From assembly GCA_035503515.1 (NCBI GenBank), contig DATJTJ010000025.1, positions 1 to 35,676 on the forward strand: 35,676 nucleotides of DNA, in the 5' to 3' direction. The stretch is from DAIDKA01 sp035503515 (lineage in GTDB: Bacteria > Pseudomonadota > Gammaproteobacteria > Steroidobacterales > Steroidobacteraceae). The notes beneath the pieces are model-generated. The model saw only the letters and a program-made list of their open reading frames with translations, ran no database searches and was not told the DNA's origin. Below, one piece after another: positions 26,601-33,958 of the stretch; the first letter of the stretch is position 1; each line of letters begins with the position of its first letter. Both the position numbers and the translations under genes were made by a program.

Positions 26601-27527
26601 TCAGGCGGACACGCCGATGGTGAGTGTTCCGGTGAATCCATCGGCCACGCTGCCGGTGAGCGCGGGCGTCTGCGCGGCGAGTTGTGCCGCGGTGCTGGAT
26701 GAGAACACCAGGTCGGTGGCGGTGGAGACCTGGGCGAATTCGGACACGCTGGAACCATACAGGCTCGAGTCCTCGTACACCGCCGAGCAGATGGCAGCCG
26801 GCATGGCCATCTGTGCGGTCAGGAGCGCGTTCGTATACACCGTCGCCACCGAGAGGCTGCGGTACACCTCGAAGTGGATGTGCGGATACCGTCCGGAATA
26901 GCAGGCCGGAAATATGGTCTCGAACGTGACCTGGCCGTTGGCGTCCGTGACCTGGACGCCGCGCAGGTAGTTCTCGTCGAGGATGTCGGCGCCATAGAGG
27001 GAATATTCTCCGTCGCAGTTGCAATGCCAGACATAGATGGCGTAGCCCTCCAGCGCCGCGCAGCTGTCCGCCACGTTGGCCAGGGTGAGCGTCAGCACCA
27101 GCGGCACGCCCTGGGCCGTGGTCGTGGAACTGCCGAAGCTGCTGCGGATGTCGCTGCGGACGATGCCGCTGGTGGTGAGGATGTCCGACACCGTGCCATT
27201 GACGGTGTTGGACCCGTCGGAAGGGTAGGGACCGTTGGTCTCCTGGGGATCGGCGACGCAACTGCCGCCGCTTGCGCTGACCGCGGCAGTGGTGCTGGTG
27301 GTGGCCGAGCTCGAGGAGCCCGTGGTGCCGGTGTCGCTGCTGCCGGCGGCGGAATCGTCCGAAGCGCCCCCGCAGGCGGCAAGCGCCGCGGCGGCGCCCC
27401 CCGCGGCCAGCCACAGCAGTGCCTGCCGGCGCTGCCGCAATTTCTCCTGGCGCAACCGCTCTGCCAGGCGGCCGAGGTCGTACTCCAGGCCGTGCGCGTG
27501 CTCATCGTGTGGGGATCGCGAACTCAT
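26601..27527 (-). CDS. Exported lipoprotein with intradiol dioxygenase-like domain
   Basis: The 308-residue protein has a long N-terminal leader with an RR pair at residues 33-34 (RRQALLWLAAGG) and a lipobox LAAC with C52. This suggests Tat export and a lipid anchor, followed by a Ser/Thr/Ala-rich linker (residues 55-88). The C-terminal domain carries the iron ligands of an intradiol dioxygenase: Y175 (CDGEYSLYG), Y210 (FPACYSGRYPHIHF), H216 and H218. It lacks the dimerisation domain of the cytoplasmic enzyme. Extracytoplasmic members of this family are common in soil bacteria, and their substrates are mostly unknown. The start is ATG 27527, and 54 bases separate its stop from the POT gene start. 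Confidence 0.85.
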   Translation of the reverse strand: MSSRSPHDEHAHGLEYDLGRLAERLRQEKLRQRRQALLWLAAGGAAAALAACGGASDDSAAGSSDTGTTGSSSSATTSTTAAVSASGGSCVADPQETNGPYPSDGSNTVNGTVSDILTTSGIVRSDIRSSFGSSTTTAQGVPLVLTLTLANVADSCAALEGYAIYVWHCNCDGEYSLYGADILDENYLRGVQVTDANGQVTFETIFPACYSGRYPHIHFEVYRSLSVATVYTNALLTAQMAMPAAICSAVYEDSSLYGSSVSEFAQVSTATDLVFSSSTAAQLAAQTPALTGSVADGFTGTLTIGVSA

Positions 27528-27597
27528 GGGCCTGCGGCTCCTGCTGCGGAAGGAGTCGAGAGCCTAGGGGGCCGCTGTCGCGGGGTTTTGCCTGAAT

Positions 27598-27641
27598 TTG
27601 TCAGTCCCGTGGCAGTCCTGACAACTGCCTAATACACTGCC
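27598..27641. promoter_or_regulatory. Nested inverted and direct repeats upstream of the two-component operon
   Basis: TTGTCAG at 27598-27604 is inverted exactly as CTGACAA at 27618-27624. Inside and beyond it GGCAGT at 27611-27616 is inverted exactly as ACTGCC at 27624-27629, which repeats directly at 27636-27641, 12 bases downstream. A TAATAC-like element at 27630-27635 could be a -10. OmpR-type regulators often bind direct repeats about 11-12 bases apart, so this may be an autoregulatory site for the adjacent response regulator. Confidence 0.45.
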
Positions 27642-27657
27642 GGGTTATTGATGGCCC

Positions 27658-28389
27658 ATGACCGCGCCCCTGAGTTGTATGGATCTGCAATCGCTGATTC
27701 TGGTGGTCGACGATGACCCGGACCTGCGCCGGCTGATCACCGAGTTCCTCTACGGCCATGGCTATCGGGTTGCCGAAGCCGGCAATGTCGAGGAAATGTG
27801 GCAGGCGATTGCCCGGCAGCCGCCGGATCTGGTCATTCTCGATGTGATGATGCCCGGTGGGGACGGCCTCACCGCGGCGCGCCGCCTGGCGAGCGAGCAC
27901 GGGCCTCCGGTCATCATGCTCAGCGCCCTGGGCAGTGATACCGACCGCATCATCGGCCTGGAGGTCGGTGCCGATGATTATGTTGCCAAGCCCTGCAACC
28001 CGCGCGAACTGCTGGCGCGGGTCCGCGCCCGGCTGCGCCGGCGCGCGAGTGCCGAGGTCTCCGGGAGCGCGGGACGGCTGTTCGAATTTGCGGGCTGGAA
28101 GCTGGATGTGCTGCGGCGGGAGCTGCGGGACCCGACGGGCATCCTGATCGACCTCTCGGAGGGCGAGTTCTCACTGCTGCGCAGCTTCATCGAGCATCCA
28201 CAGCGCGTGCTCAGTCGCGATCAGCTGCTGGACTTCGCGCAGGGGCGCGGCCGGGAAGTCTATGACCGCGCCATCGACAGCCAGATCAGCAGGCTGCGCC
28301 GCAAGCTCAACGATCGGACCGCGGTCGAACTGATCCGCACGGTCCGCAACAGCGGCTACATGCTGGTGCCGAAAGTGACTGCGCTATGA
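27658..28389 (+). CDS. OmpR/PhoB-family response regulator
   Basis: The 243-residue protein has a receiver domain at residues 8-125 with the acidic pocket D18-D20, phosphoacceptor D62 (VILDVMMPGGDG), S89 and K111 (YVAKPCNP). A winged-helix DNA-binding domain follows at about 145-240, ending RTVRNSGYMLVPKV, as in the OmpR subfamily. ATG 27658 is the first start; ATG 27679, which would give MDLQSLILVVDDD, is also plausible. The stop overlaps the kinase start by 4 bases (ATGA), so the pair is coupled. The stimulus and target genes are not shown by the sequence. Confidence 0.95.
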   Translation: MTAPLSCMDLQSLILVVDDDPDLRRLITEFLYGHGYRVAEAGNVEEMWQAIARQPPDLVILDVMMPGGDGLTAARRLASEHGPPVIMLSALGSDTDRIIGLEVGADDYVAKPCNPRELLARVRARLRRRASAEVSGSAGRLFEFAGWKLDVLRRELRDPTGILIDLSEGEFSLLRSFIEHPQRVLSRDQLLDFAQGRGREVYDRAIDSQISRLRRKLNDRTAVELIRTVRNSGYMLVPKVTAL

Positions 28390-29753
28390 GCCAGGCCGGG
28401 GGCCGGCGTCTGTCGATCTTCGGCCGCACCTTCCTGCTGATGCTCGCCGCGCTGCTGGTCTCGGAGGCCATCGGACTGGCGCTGATCGTCAACCCGCCGG
28501 TCGCACGCGACGCGACGGTGCGTTTCTCGGACATCGTCCAGACGCTGCGGCAGCCGCAGGACGGTGGACCTTTCATGGAACCGCACGGCCCGGGGCCGGG
28601 TGAGGGTTTTGGCGGTCCGCCCGAGGGACCGCGGCCACCCATGCCCTATGGCGTCACGCTGCGCACGGCGGCCAGCGCGCCGGCCCCCCGGGGGCTGCCT
28701 GCGTCGGCGCCCCTGCGCGCGGCGCTCGCGGGAATGCTGGGCGTCGACCCGGCCCGCGTGCTTTTCTTCTCATCGGGGGATGCCTCCGATGCGGCACCGG
28801 GTCCCGGAACGCTCCCCGGAAGCTTCCTCGCGGCCCGCCAATTGCGCGAGGGCCGCTGGCTCATCGTCGAGCACCGGGCCGAGGGCTTCCCGAACGCGCT
28901 GCAGAGGCGCGCGATGCTGCTGTTCGCGCTGGGTATCGCGGCGCTGCTGCCGCTGGCATGGCTGTTCGCATACGCCCTGTCAGCCCCCATCCGCCGCTTC
29001 GCCGAAGCCGCATTGCGCTTCGGGCGCGACGCCAGCGGTCCGATGCTGCCACGCGAAGGTCCGGCTGAAATGCTGCTGGCCGTCGATTCATTCAATGCCA
29101 TGCAGGCGCGTCTCAACCGCATGCTGCAGGAACGCACGCACATGGTCGGCGCCATTGCCCATGACCTGCGCACGCCCCTGACGCGTCTGGCATTCCGTCT
29201 GGATGACCTGCCGGCGCCGCTGGGCGAGAAGGTGAATGCGGACATCCAGGAAATGAAGTCGATGATTTCGGCGGCGCTGGACTTCATCCGTGACCGCTCG
29301 CTCAACACCGGTCGCGAGCGACTGGACTTCCGGCTGCTGGTGGAGAGCATCGTCGATGACCAGCGCGATCTCGACCACGACGTGACGCTGGAGCCCGGCG
29401 CTGCGATCACGCTCAACGGCAACCGGATCGCGCTGCGCCGGCTGGTGGGCAACCTGCTGGACAACGCCCTGAAGTACGGCGAGCGCGCCCGTCTGCGGCT
29501 GCGCGTCGAACAGGGACTTTGTGTCCTGGAAATCGACGACGATGGCCCCGGCATTCCCGAACAGATGCAGCAGCGCGTATTCGACCCGTTCTTCCGCATC
29601 GAAGCCTCACGCAATCGCGACACCGGTGGCTTCGGGTTGGGATTGGCCTCCGTGCATGCCATCGTGCTCGATCACGGCGGCGAGATCACGCTCGCGAACC
29701 GCAGGGGCGGTGGCCTGCGGGTCTGCGTCAGCCTGCCGGCGCCGTCCCCGTGA
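28386..29753 (+). CDS. Membrane sensor histidine kinase
   Basis: The 455-residue kinase has two transmembrane helices (about residues 15-35 and 176-198) flanking a periplasmic region that is unusually rich in Gly and Pro (about 55-105). A HAMP-like segment (about 198-250) follows, then the H box IAHDLRTPLTRL with phosphoacceptor H259, the N box NLLDNALKYG with N360, the G1 box DDGPGI at 385-390 and the G2 box GFGLGL at 415-420. The arrangement resembles the EnvZ-type class. It overlaps the regulator stop and, at its 3' end, overlaps the convergent lipoprotein gene by 26 bases. The signal is unknown. Confidence 0.95.
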   Translation: MSQAGGRRLSIFGRTFLLMLAALLVSEAIGLALIVNPPVARDATVRFSDIVQTLRQPQDGGPFMEPHGPGPGEGFGGPPEGPRPPMPYGVTLRTAASAPAPRGLPASAPLRAALAGMLGVDPARVLFFSSGDASDAAPGPGTLPGSFLAARQLREGRWLIVEHRAEGFPNALQRRAMLLFALGIAALLPLAWLFAYALSAPIRRFAEAALRFGRDASGPMLPREGPAEMLLAVDSFNAMQARLNRMLQERTHMVGAIAHDLRTPLTRLAFRLDDLPAPLGEKVNADIQEMKSMISAALDFIRDRSLNTGRERLDFRLLVESIVDDQRDLDHDVTLEPGAAITLNGNRIALRRLVGNLLDNALKYGERARLRLRVEQGLCVLEIDDDGPGIPEQMQQRVFDPFFRIEASRNRDTGGFGLGLASVHAIVLDHGGEITLANRRGGGLRVCVSLPAPSP

Positions 29754-31707
29754 AGTAGGTGATCACGTAGGCCTTGACCGAGCCGTCCGCCTGCGGCACT
29801 CCCGAGATCCGGACCTTGGTGCCGGCGACCATGCCGGCATTGAAGCTGGCAAGCCCCGCGGAGCCGCTGATGTCGATGGGACTTACCGTCACCACGCCGC
29901 CGCTCATGTCGACCTGGTAGACCAGCGTCGCCGAACCGCTGACCGTAGCGGCCGTGACGGTAACAGCATTCGCACCGTTGGCGGCAGTGATGGTGAACGT
30001 CTCATCGTTGGCACTCGCCACGGGCGCGGTGGCCACGCTGCCCACCGGCAGCGGTGTCGGCTCGAGGATGGACGAGGCGACGCTCCAGCCGGTCGGGTTG
30101 GCCGGATCGGCCCAGTGCACGTAGCTCACCGCCCAGGGAATGATCGCCCCGGCGGTGCCGCCGAAGCTGGCGGTGCCATCGGTCGCCGAGACGAAGTCGC
30201 CGACGGCGGTGCTGCCTGAATCCACGATGGTGGGATAGGCGAAATTCCACCACTTGTAGCCGTCGATGGCATTGCCGGAGATGGGGTCATTGCCGTTGGC
30301 GGAACTCGACTGAATGAAACCGAGTGTCACGGTGTAGTCGGCAGCTGCGCGCACGAAGTCGTGCGTGTACGTGAAGCCGCCCGCCGTCGATGCGGAGATC
30401 GCGCCCGAATAGGTCGGGGTCTCGATGTCGATTTCCTGGGCGACGAGCGGCACGGCGAGCGGGTCGACGACGCTGGCATGTATCTTGAAACCGCGCACGA
30501 TGTCCTGATTGCCGAGGAAGCCGGTGCCGGTGGCGATCGGGGTGGCATCGGCCGACGGATTCCAGGGCTGGCGCAGGAAGAACCGGGTATTGGCGTCGAC
30601 GGTCAACGGCACCCCGACGCCGTGTTCGTTGGTGACGGTGATGACATCGGTGGTCGCATTGACATCCAGCACATGGCCCTCGGGGCTCACCCACACGTTG
30701 TTGAAGGCGCTGCTCGCCCAGATCCGCGTGGCGACCAGCGTGCCGTCGGTCTGGTAGCGGGCGGCGATCCGTACATAGCGGCCGTTCAGGTTGGATGCGC
30801 CCGCGAAATTCATGATCGTGGCGGTGGTCTTGGCATCGAGGTCGTAGAACAGCGTGCCGTTGGTCGCATCCGCCTCGATGGTGAGCGTCTGGCTGCCCGT
30901 CACCGCGGTTTCCGGCGATACCGCCGGCAGCGTCGGAAAATCCTTGTCGATGGTGATCGAGCTGCTGTCCGCCGCGATTCCCGTGACGGTGCCGTAGCTG
31001 TGCCGCAGGATCAGCCGCCGCAGGTCATGGAGCGGATGATGCCGGAGCGGAGCGCTGAAATTGACTGCCCACTGGGTGGCGCTCGCGCCGGGCGGGTTGT
31101 GTCCGATGATGAAGGCCGGATGCGACAGATCGAATTCGAGATCGAGCGCGGTGGTGGCGGTGGTGCTGACGGTCAATGGCGATACGAAATCGACGGTGAC
31201 CGGGACCGTCAGGTTCGAACCACTTCCCCGCGCATTCACGACGTGGATATCGGCAGTGGATACCACGGTGCCGGCGCTCAGGGCGAAGCCGGATTCCGGA
31301 TCCGCCGAGGCCGTGAGCAGCACATCTGCGGCATTGCCGCTGACGGTGATGACGGCACCGGTATACGTGCCCACCGGAACGCTGGCATTGCCCAGGATTT
31401 CGCCGAGCTGGTCGAGCTGCGCGAGGTTGATGAACGGCGCGGGACTCGGCGCCGTGTAGACGGTGACGTTGGCGCCGCCACCCTGGGGAATCAGTGCAAT
31501 ACTCAATACCTTGACGCCGATGCAGGCCCAGTCATCGGATGATGCGTCGCTGATCACCATGGGAACACTCGCGTTCTGTTGCGTGGTTCCCGTGGTGCTC
31601 ATGGATGCGCCTGCGGAATCTGACATTCCGGAGGATCCGCCGCCGCAAGCCGCGAGCGTGGCGGCAATGACGCCGCACACGGCGTAGTTGACTTTCCTGG
31701 TGGCCAT
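29728..31707 (-). CDS. Large lipoprotein with DUF4382 and DUF5666-like domains
   Basis: The 659-residue protein starts MATRKVNYAVCGVIAATLAA followed by C21, a lipobox (LAAC), and is a predicted surface or periplasmic lipoprotein. The N-terminal part (about 40-200), including VTVYTAPSPAPFINLAQLDQ, matches my memory of DUF4382. Later segments (GTVTGIAADSSSITID and GHVLDVNATTDVITV) resemble DUF5666 OB-like repeats; both have no known biochemical role. An upstream ATG-like extension to 31818 exists, but ATG 31707 has GGGAG 6 bases upstream and starts the signal peptide, so I chose it. The ribosome-binding site lies in a hairpin. The 3' end overlaps the kinase gene. Confidence 0.85.
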   Translation of the reverse strand: MATRKVNYAVCGVIAATLAACGGGSSGMSDSAGASMSTTGTTQQNASVPMVISDASSDDWACIGVKVLSIALIPQGGGANVTVYTAPSPAPFINLAQLDQLGEILGNASVPVGTYTGAVITVSGNAADVLLTASADPESGFALSAGTVVSTADIHVVNARGSGSNLTVPVTVDFVSPLTVSTTATTALDLEFDLSHPAFIIGHNPPGASATQWAVNFSAPLRHHPLHDLRRLILRHSYGTVTGIAADSSSITIDKDFPTLPAVSPETAVTGSQTLTIEADATNGTLFYDLDAKTTATIMNFAGASNLNGRYVRIAARYQTDGTLVATRIWASSAFNNVWVSPEGHVLDVNATTDVITVTNEHGVGVPLTVDANTRFFLRQPWNPSADATPIATGTGFLGNQDIVRGFKIHASVVDPLAVPLVAQEIDIETPTYSGAISASTAGGFTYTHDFVRAAADYTVTLGFIQSSSANGNDPISGNAIDGYKWWNFAYPTIVDSGSTAVGDFVSATDGTASFGGTAGAIIPWAVSYVHWADPANPTGWSVASSILEPTPLPVGSVATAPVASANDETFTITAANGANAVTVTAATVSGSATLVYQVDMSGGVVTVSPIDISGSAGLASFNAGMVAGTKVRISGVPQADGSVKAYVITYFTGTAPAG

Positions 31708-31711
31708 TTGA

Positions 31712-31735
31712 GACTCCCTCGTGTCGATGGGAGTC
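31712..31735 (-). promoter_or_regulatory. Hairpin that buries the ribosome-binding site of the DUF4382 lipoprotein gene
   Basis: On the minus strand GACTCCC (31735-31729) is followed by a 10-base loop and its exact complement GGGAGTC (31718-31712). The GGGAG Shine-Dalgarno sequence of ATG 31707 lies in the second arm, 6 bases before the start. This would hide the ribosome-binding site when folded. It may be a thermosensor or just chance; only the repeat itself is seen. Confidence 0.5.
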
Positions 31736-31844
31736 CTTAGCGATCGATCGCGACGAAGGTTGACGCGACTCTTGCGGATTGATGCTATTTGAGTGGCATT
31801 GTCGCCGATGGCAGACAATGAGCCGTTCGGTGTCAGGAGCGCGA

Positions 31845-31878
31845 AAGGCTGCCATCGATACCGTCAAATGGCAGCCTT
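31845..31878 (-). terminator. Probable rho-independent terminator after the 83-residue gene
   Basis: AAGGCTGCCAT at 31845-31855 and ATGGCAGCCTT at 31868-31878 form perfect 11-base arms with a 12-base loop. Read on the minus strand, the hairpin begins 17 bases after the stop of the gene at 31896-32147 and is followed by a short T run (CCTTTCGC). The short U tract makes it a moderate terminator. In the plus direction it is followed by TTCC, so it could also act weakly that way. Confidence 0.6.
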
Positions 31879-31895
31879 CCGCGCGGCCTTCAGTT

Positions 31896-32147
31896 TCAGA
31901 ACGAGCGGTTGTAGGGATCGCCGCCCCAGTGCATGGCGCTGCCGCCCTCGCCCTCGAGTGCCAGCGGCATGGGGTCGACCAGCCTGTTCAACAGTTCCTC
32001 GACCGTCGTCTGCGCCAGGGTCGTGGTCTCGATCGCCCAATCCCACACGGCATTGCCGCGCGGATCGTGAATGACGCGGCCGAGCTGCGCTGTCGCCGGG
32101 GCGAGGCGTACCTGCAATTCCATTCCATTGACGGGCGAGTTCGACAC
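31896..32147 (-). CDS. Small conserved-looking hypothetical protein
   Basis: The 83-residue protein starts at GTG 32147 with GGAG 8 bases upstream and is followed by the hairpin terminator, so the gene has normal signals. It contains RVIHDPRGNAVWDWAIET near the middle and ends GGDPYNRSF. From memory, proteins with DPRGNAVWEW-like and DPYNRS motifs occur in Xanthomonadales-type genomes, but no function is known to me. There is no signal peptide or membrane segment. The neighbours (a lipoprotein gene and a membrane-protein gene, same strand but separated by 188 and 213 bases) give no clue. Confidence 0.7.
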   Translation of the reverse strand: MSNSPVNGMELQVRLAPATAQLGRVIHDPRGNAVWDWAIETTTLAQTTVEELLNRLVDPMPLALEGEGGSAMHWGGDPYNRSF

Positions 32148-32360
32148 GGACGTTCTCCAGTGGGTGTTGGTGTTGTTGCTGTTACCTTGGACTTATCGTC
32201 AAGGATCGCGCCGCACTGGAGTCGGCTTTTGCCGACAGCGACGCTGCTCACGCTGCGCGAATCCGGCCGCAAGGATCGTTGCCCGGACCCTTAAGTAAAC
32301 CCGCACCCCTGCCGATAGCGGCTGCAAGGGCCGGCAAGAGCTTCGGGAAAGCCGCGCTTC
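32148..32360. other. Intergenic stretch upstream of the 83-residue gene
   Basis: These 213 bases have no credible coding sequence. They include the G/T-rich leader of the small gene and a short perfect hairpin (GTCGGC at 32221-32226, loop TTTT, GCCGAC at 32231-32236) that is not followed by a T tract in either direction. I see no recognisable promoter with confidence. Confidence 0.5.
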
Positions 32361-33395
32361 TCAGCCCAGCGGCAGGTGGTGGGGCCGTACCAGCAGGTTC
32401 CAGTCCTGGTGCTCATCCAGGATCACGGCGATGGCCGACTCGACGTTTCTGCGCACTGCGGCACCGGACTGCGGAGCTCCAGGGTCCAGGGCCGCGCGAA
32501 TGCGCCCGATGCAGGTCTCCAGTTCGACCACGAGCCGCCGGGAGGTGGCACTCAGCCGATGGGCCTCCGATTGGGCCAGGGCGCCATGCAGGGAAGCGCC
32601 CAGGGCCGGCAGAAAGGTGGTCACGAGCGAGAGCCACAGGGTGTGGATGGCGAGGTGCAGGACCGCTCCCAGGCCCGTCAGCGCGAACAGCACCGAGGTG
32701 ATCCGGTGGATCCGGTGTTCAAGGGCGCTTTGGGTCATCGCAACGCCATGGTGATAGTGGCGTTGCTGTTCGAGCACCTGCACCGTCCAGTGCGCGTAGT
32801 CGGCGATGAATGCCTCGTCCGACCACGCATCCGCGAGCAGTTCGCCGGCCAGAGGATCGATACGCCGACAGATCTGCGCCAGCTCATCGGCCGAGCGCAC
32901 ATGCTGGCCGGGGTCGAAGACGCGCAGGTACCAGTTTGCCTCGCCGTCGGTACCGTCGTGGGAGAGCAGTGGCGCCAGCATCGGCAGATACCAGACCAGT
33001 TCGGCATTGGTGCGGGCCTGCAGCCACCGGCTCTGCCAGTGCTGGCGGCTGCCCAGGGAGTAGATGGTGCTGACGGCGCCGATCATCAGCACCTCGGCGG
33101 CTGCCCACACGCCGGAGTAGGGATGCAGGCGGTGGTTCGGGCTGTCCCACCCGAGCGCCAGCGGCAGTACCGCGGAGAGTACCGCGAGGGCGCTCAGCAG
33201 GTAGATGGCCCAGTAGCCGCTGCGATAGCGCTGCCCGTAGTGCACGGCGCGCCGATCCAATCGCCGGTGGTCATCCTGCAGCGCGCGCAGCAGCGGTTGC
33301 AGCCGTGCGGGAGGCCGGGGCTGGGGCGGGGGCGGGGGCAGTTTCAGATCCGAACCGGCGAGCAGCAGTTGCTGGATGAGCCGGTACAGCATCAT
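32361..33395 (-). CDS. Four-helix membrane protein resembling SLATT-type effectors
   Basis: With ATG 33395 (ATG 33392 is equally possible) the protein has 344 residues. It has a polyproline stretch near 20-30, helices at about 62-83 and 94-114, and then a WLQARTNAELVWYLPML stretch. A charged cytoplasmic region follows, with YAHWTVQVLEQQRHYHHGVA at about 200-219, and two more helices at about 232-275. The W-R-AE-L pattern after a hairpin of helices, and the Q..Y motif before the second pair, remind me of SLATT/DUF4231 domains, which are thought to act as pore-forming effectors in bacterial conflict systems. This is a pattern judgement without a search. It lies 7 bases after the PGDYG-like gene and probably shares its transcript. 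Confidence 0.65.
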   Translation of the reverse strand: MMLYRLIQQLLLAGSDLKLPPPPPQPRPPARLQPLLRALQDDHRRLDRRAVHYGQRYRSGYWAIYLLSALAVLSAVLPLALGWDSPNHRLHPYSGVWAAAEVLMIGAVSTIYSLGSRQHWQSRWLQARTNAELVWYLPMLAPLLSHDGTDGEANWYLRVFDPGQHVRSADELAQICRRIDPLAGELLADAWSDEAFIADYAHWTVQVLEQQRHYHHGVAMTQSALEHRIHRITSVLFALTGLGAVLHLAIHTLWLSLVTTFLPALGASLHGALAQSEAHRLSATSRRLVVELETCIGRIRAALDPGAPQSGAAVRRNVESAIAVILDEHQDWNLLVRPHHLPLG

Positions 33396-33402
33396 CGCCG
33401 GC

Positions 33403-33789
33403 TCATTCCCCGATCCGGTAGGACGACGCAAAGATCTCGGGGGCGATGACCCCGAGGTTGCCGTCGCCGTAGTCGACCAGCCAGTCACCGGGGCGACCCG
33501 CCAGCACCGACACGCCATCCGCGAGGGTCACCTCAAAGGCCTCGGGCATCGGGACCGCGGCGACCCTGATCGGCAGTGCCGCATAGCGACCATCCTCGCC
33601 GGCCCGGGTCGGCGCAATCGGCCGGTACTTCTCGGTGAATATGGCCTTGGAGACCCGCCAGCGTTCCCGGCTCCTGGCGGTCAGGATGGCATCCCCGGGG
33701 TGCACATGCACCTGGCCCTCGCGGGTCTGGACGATGCCCGCCGCGGCGGCAAAACTCACGTCCACCGCGCCCGGCTTCTTGTGCGCCAT
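33403..33789 (-). CDS. PGDYG-domain-like protein
   Basis: The conserved C-terminal stretch PGDWLVDYGDGNLGVIAPEI resembles the PGDYG family (named for its motif) of unknown role. The protein starts MAHKKPGAVDVSFAAAAGIV from ATG 33789 (128 residues); ATG 33864 would add 25 residues. A second conserved-looking part, GDAILTARSRERWRVSKAIF, is near the middle. It has no signal peptide or helix. The stop is 7 bases before the four-helix membrane protein, so the two are likely made together; the upstream gap (33790-33958) is divergent with mscS. Function unknown; a small-molecule sensing role in a membrane-effector pair is speculation. Confidence 0.75.
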   Translation of the reverse strand: MAHKKPGAVDVSFAAAAGIVQTREGQVHVHPGDAILTARSRERWRVSKAIFTEKYRPIAPTRAGEDGRYAALPIRVAAVPMPEAFEVTLADGVSVLAGRPGDWLVDYGDGNLGVIAPEIFASSYRIGE

Positions 33790-33958
33790 GACCAGACCCG
33801 GCAATGCCTGCACCTGCGGGGAAAATCCGCGCACGCCGGTGGATCGATAGCATTGCAGTGCCATGCAGGTGCCCGATTGAAGATGCGGCGAGTGTGCCGT
33901 ATCGACCGCTGCGCTGCAATGAAATGACCGGCCCGTGGCGGCGTGCGACAATTGGCCG

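Noticed and set aside
24127..27527. The two intradiol dioxygenase genes as a local duplication
   Set aside because: They differ in architecture, export signal and ligand context, and share only the superfamily motif, so a recent duplication is unlikely.
32221..32236. Hairpin GTCGGC-TTTT-GCCGAC as a terminator
   Set aside because: The stem is only six base pairs and no T tract follows on either strand.
32376..33449. 357-codon plus-strand frame opposite the four-helix membrane protein
   Set aside because: No hydrophobic or domain pattern; the minus-strand frame has four well-formed membrane helices and sits in a two-gene unit.
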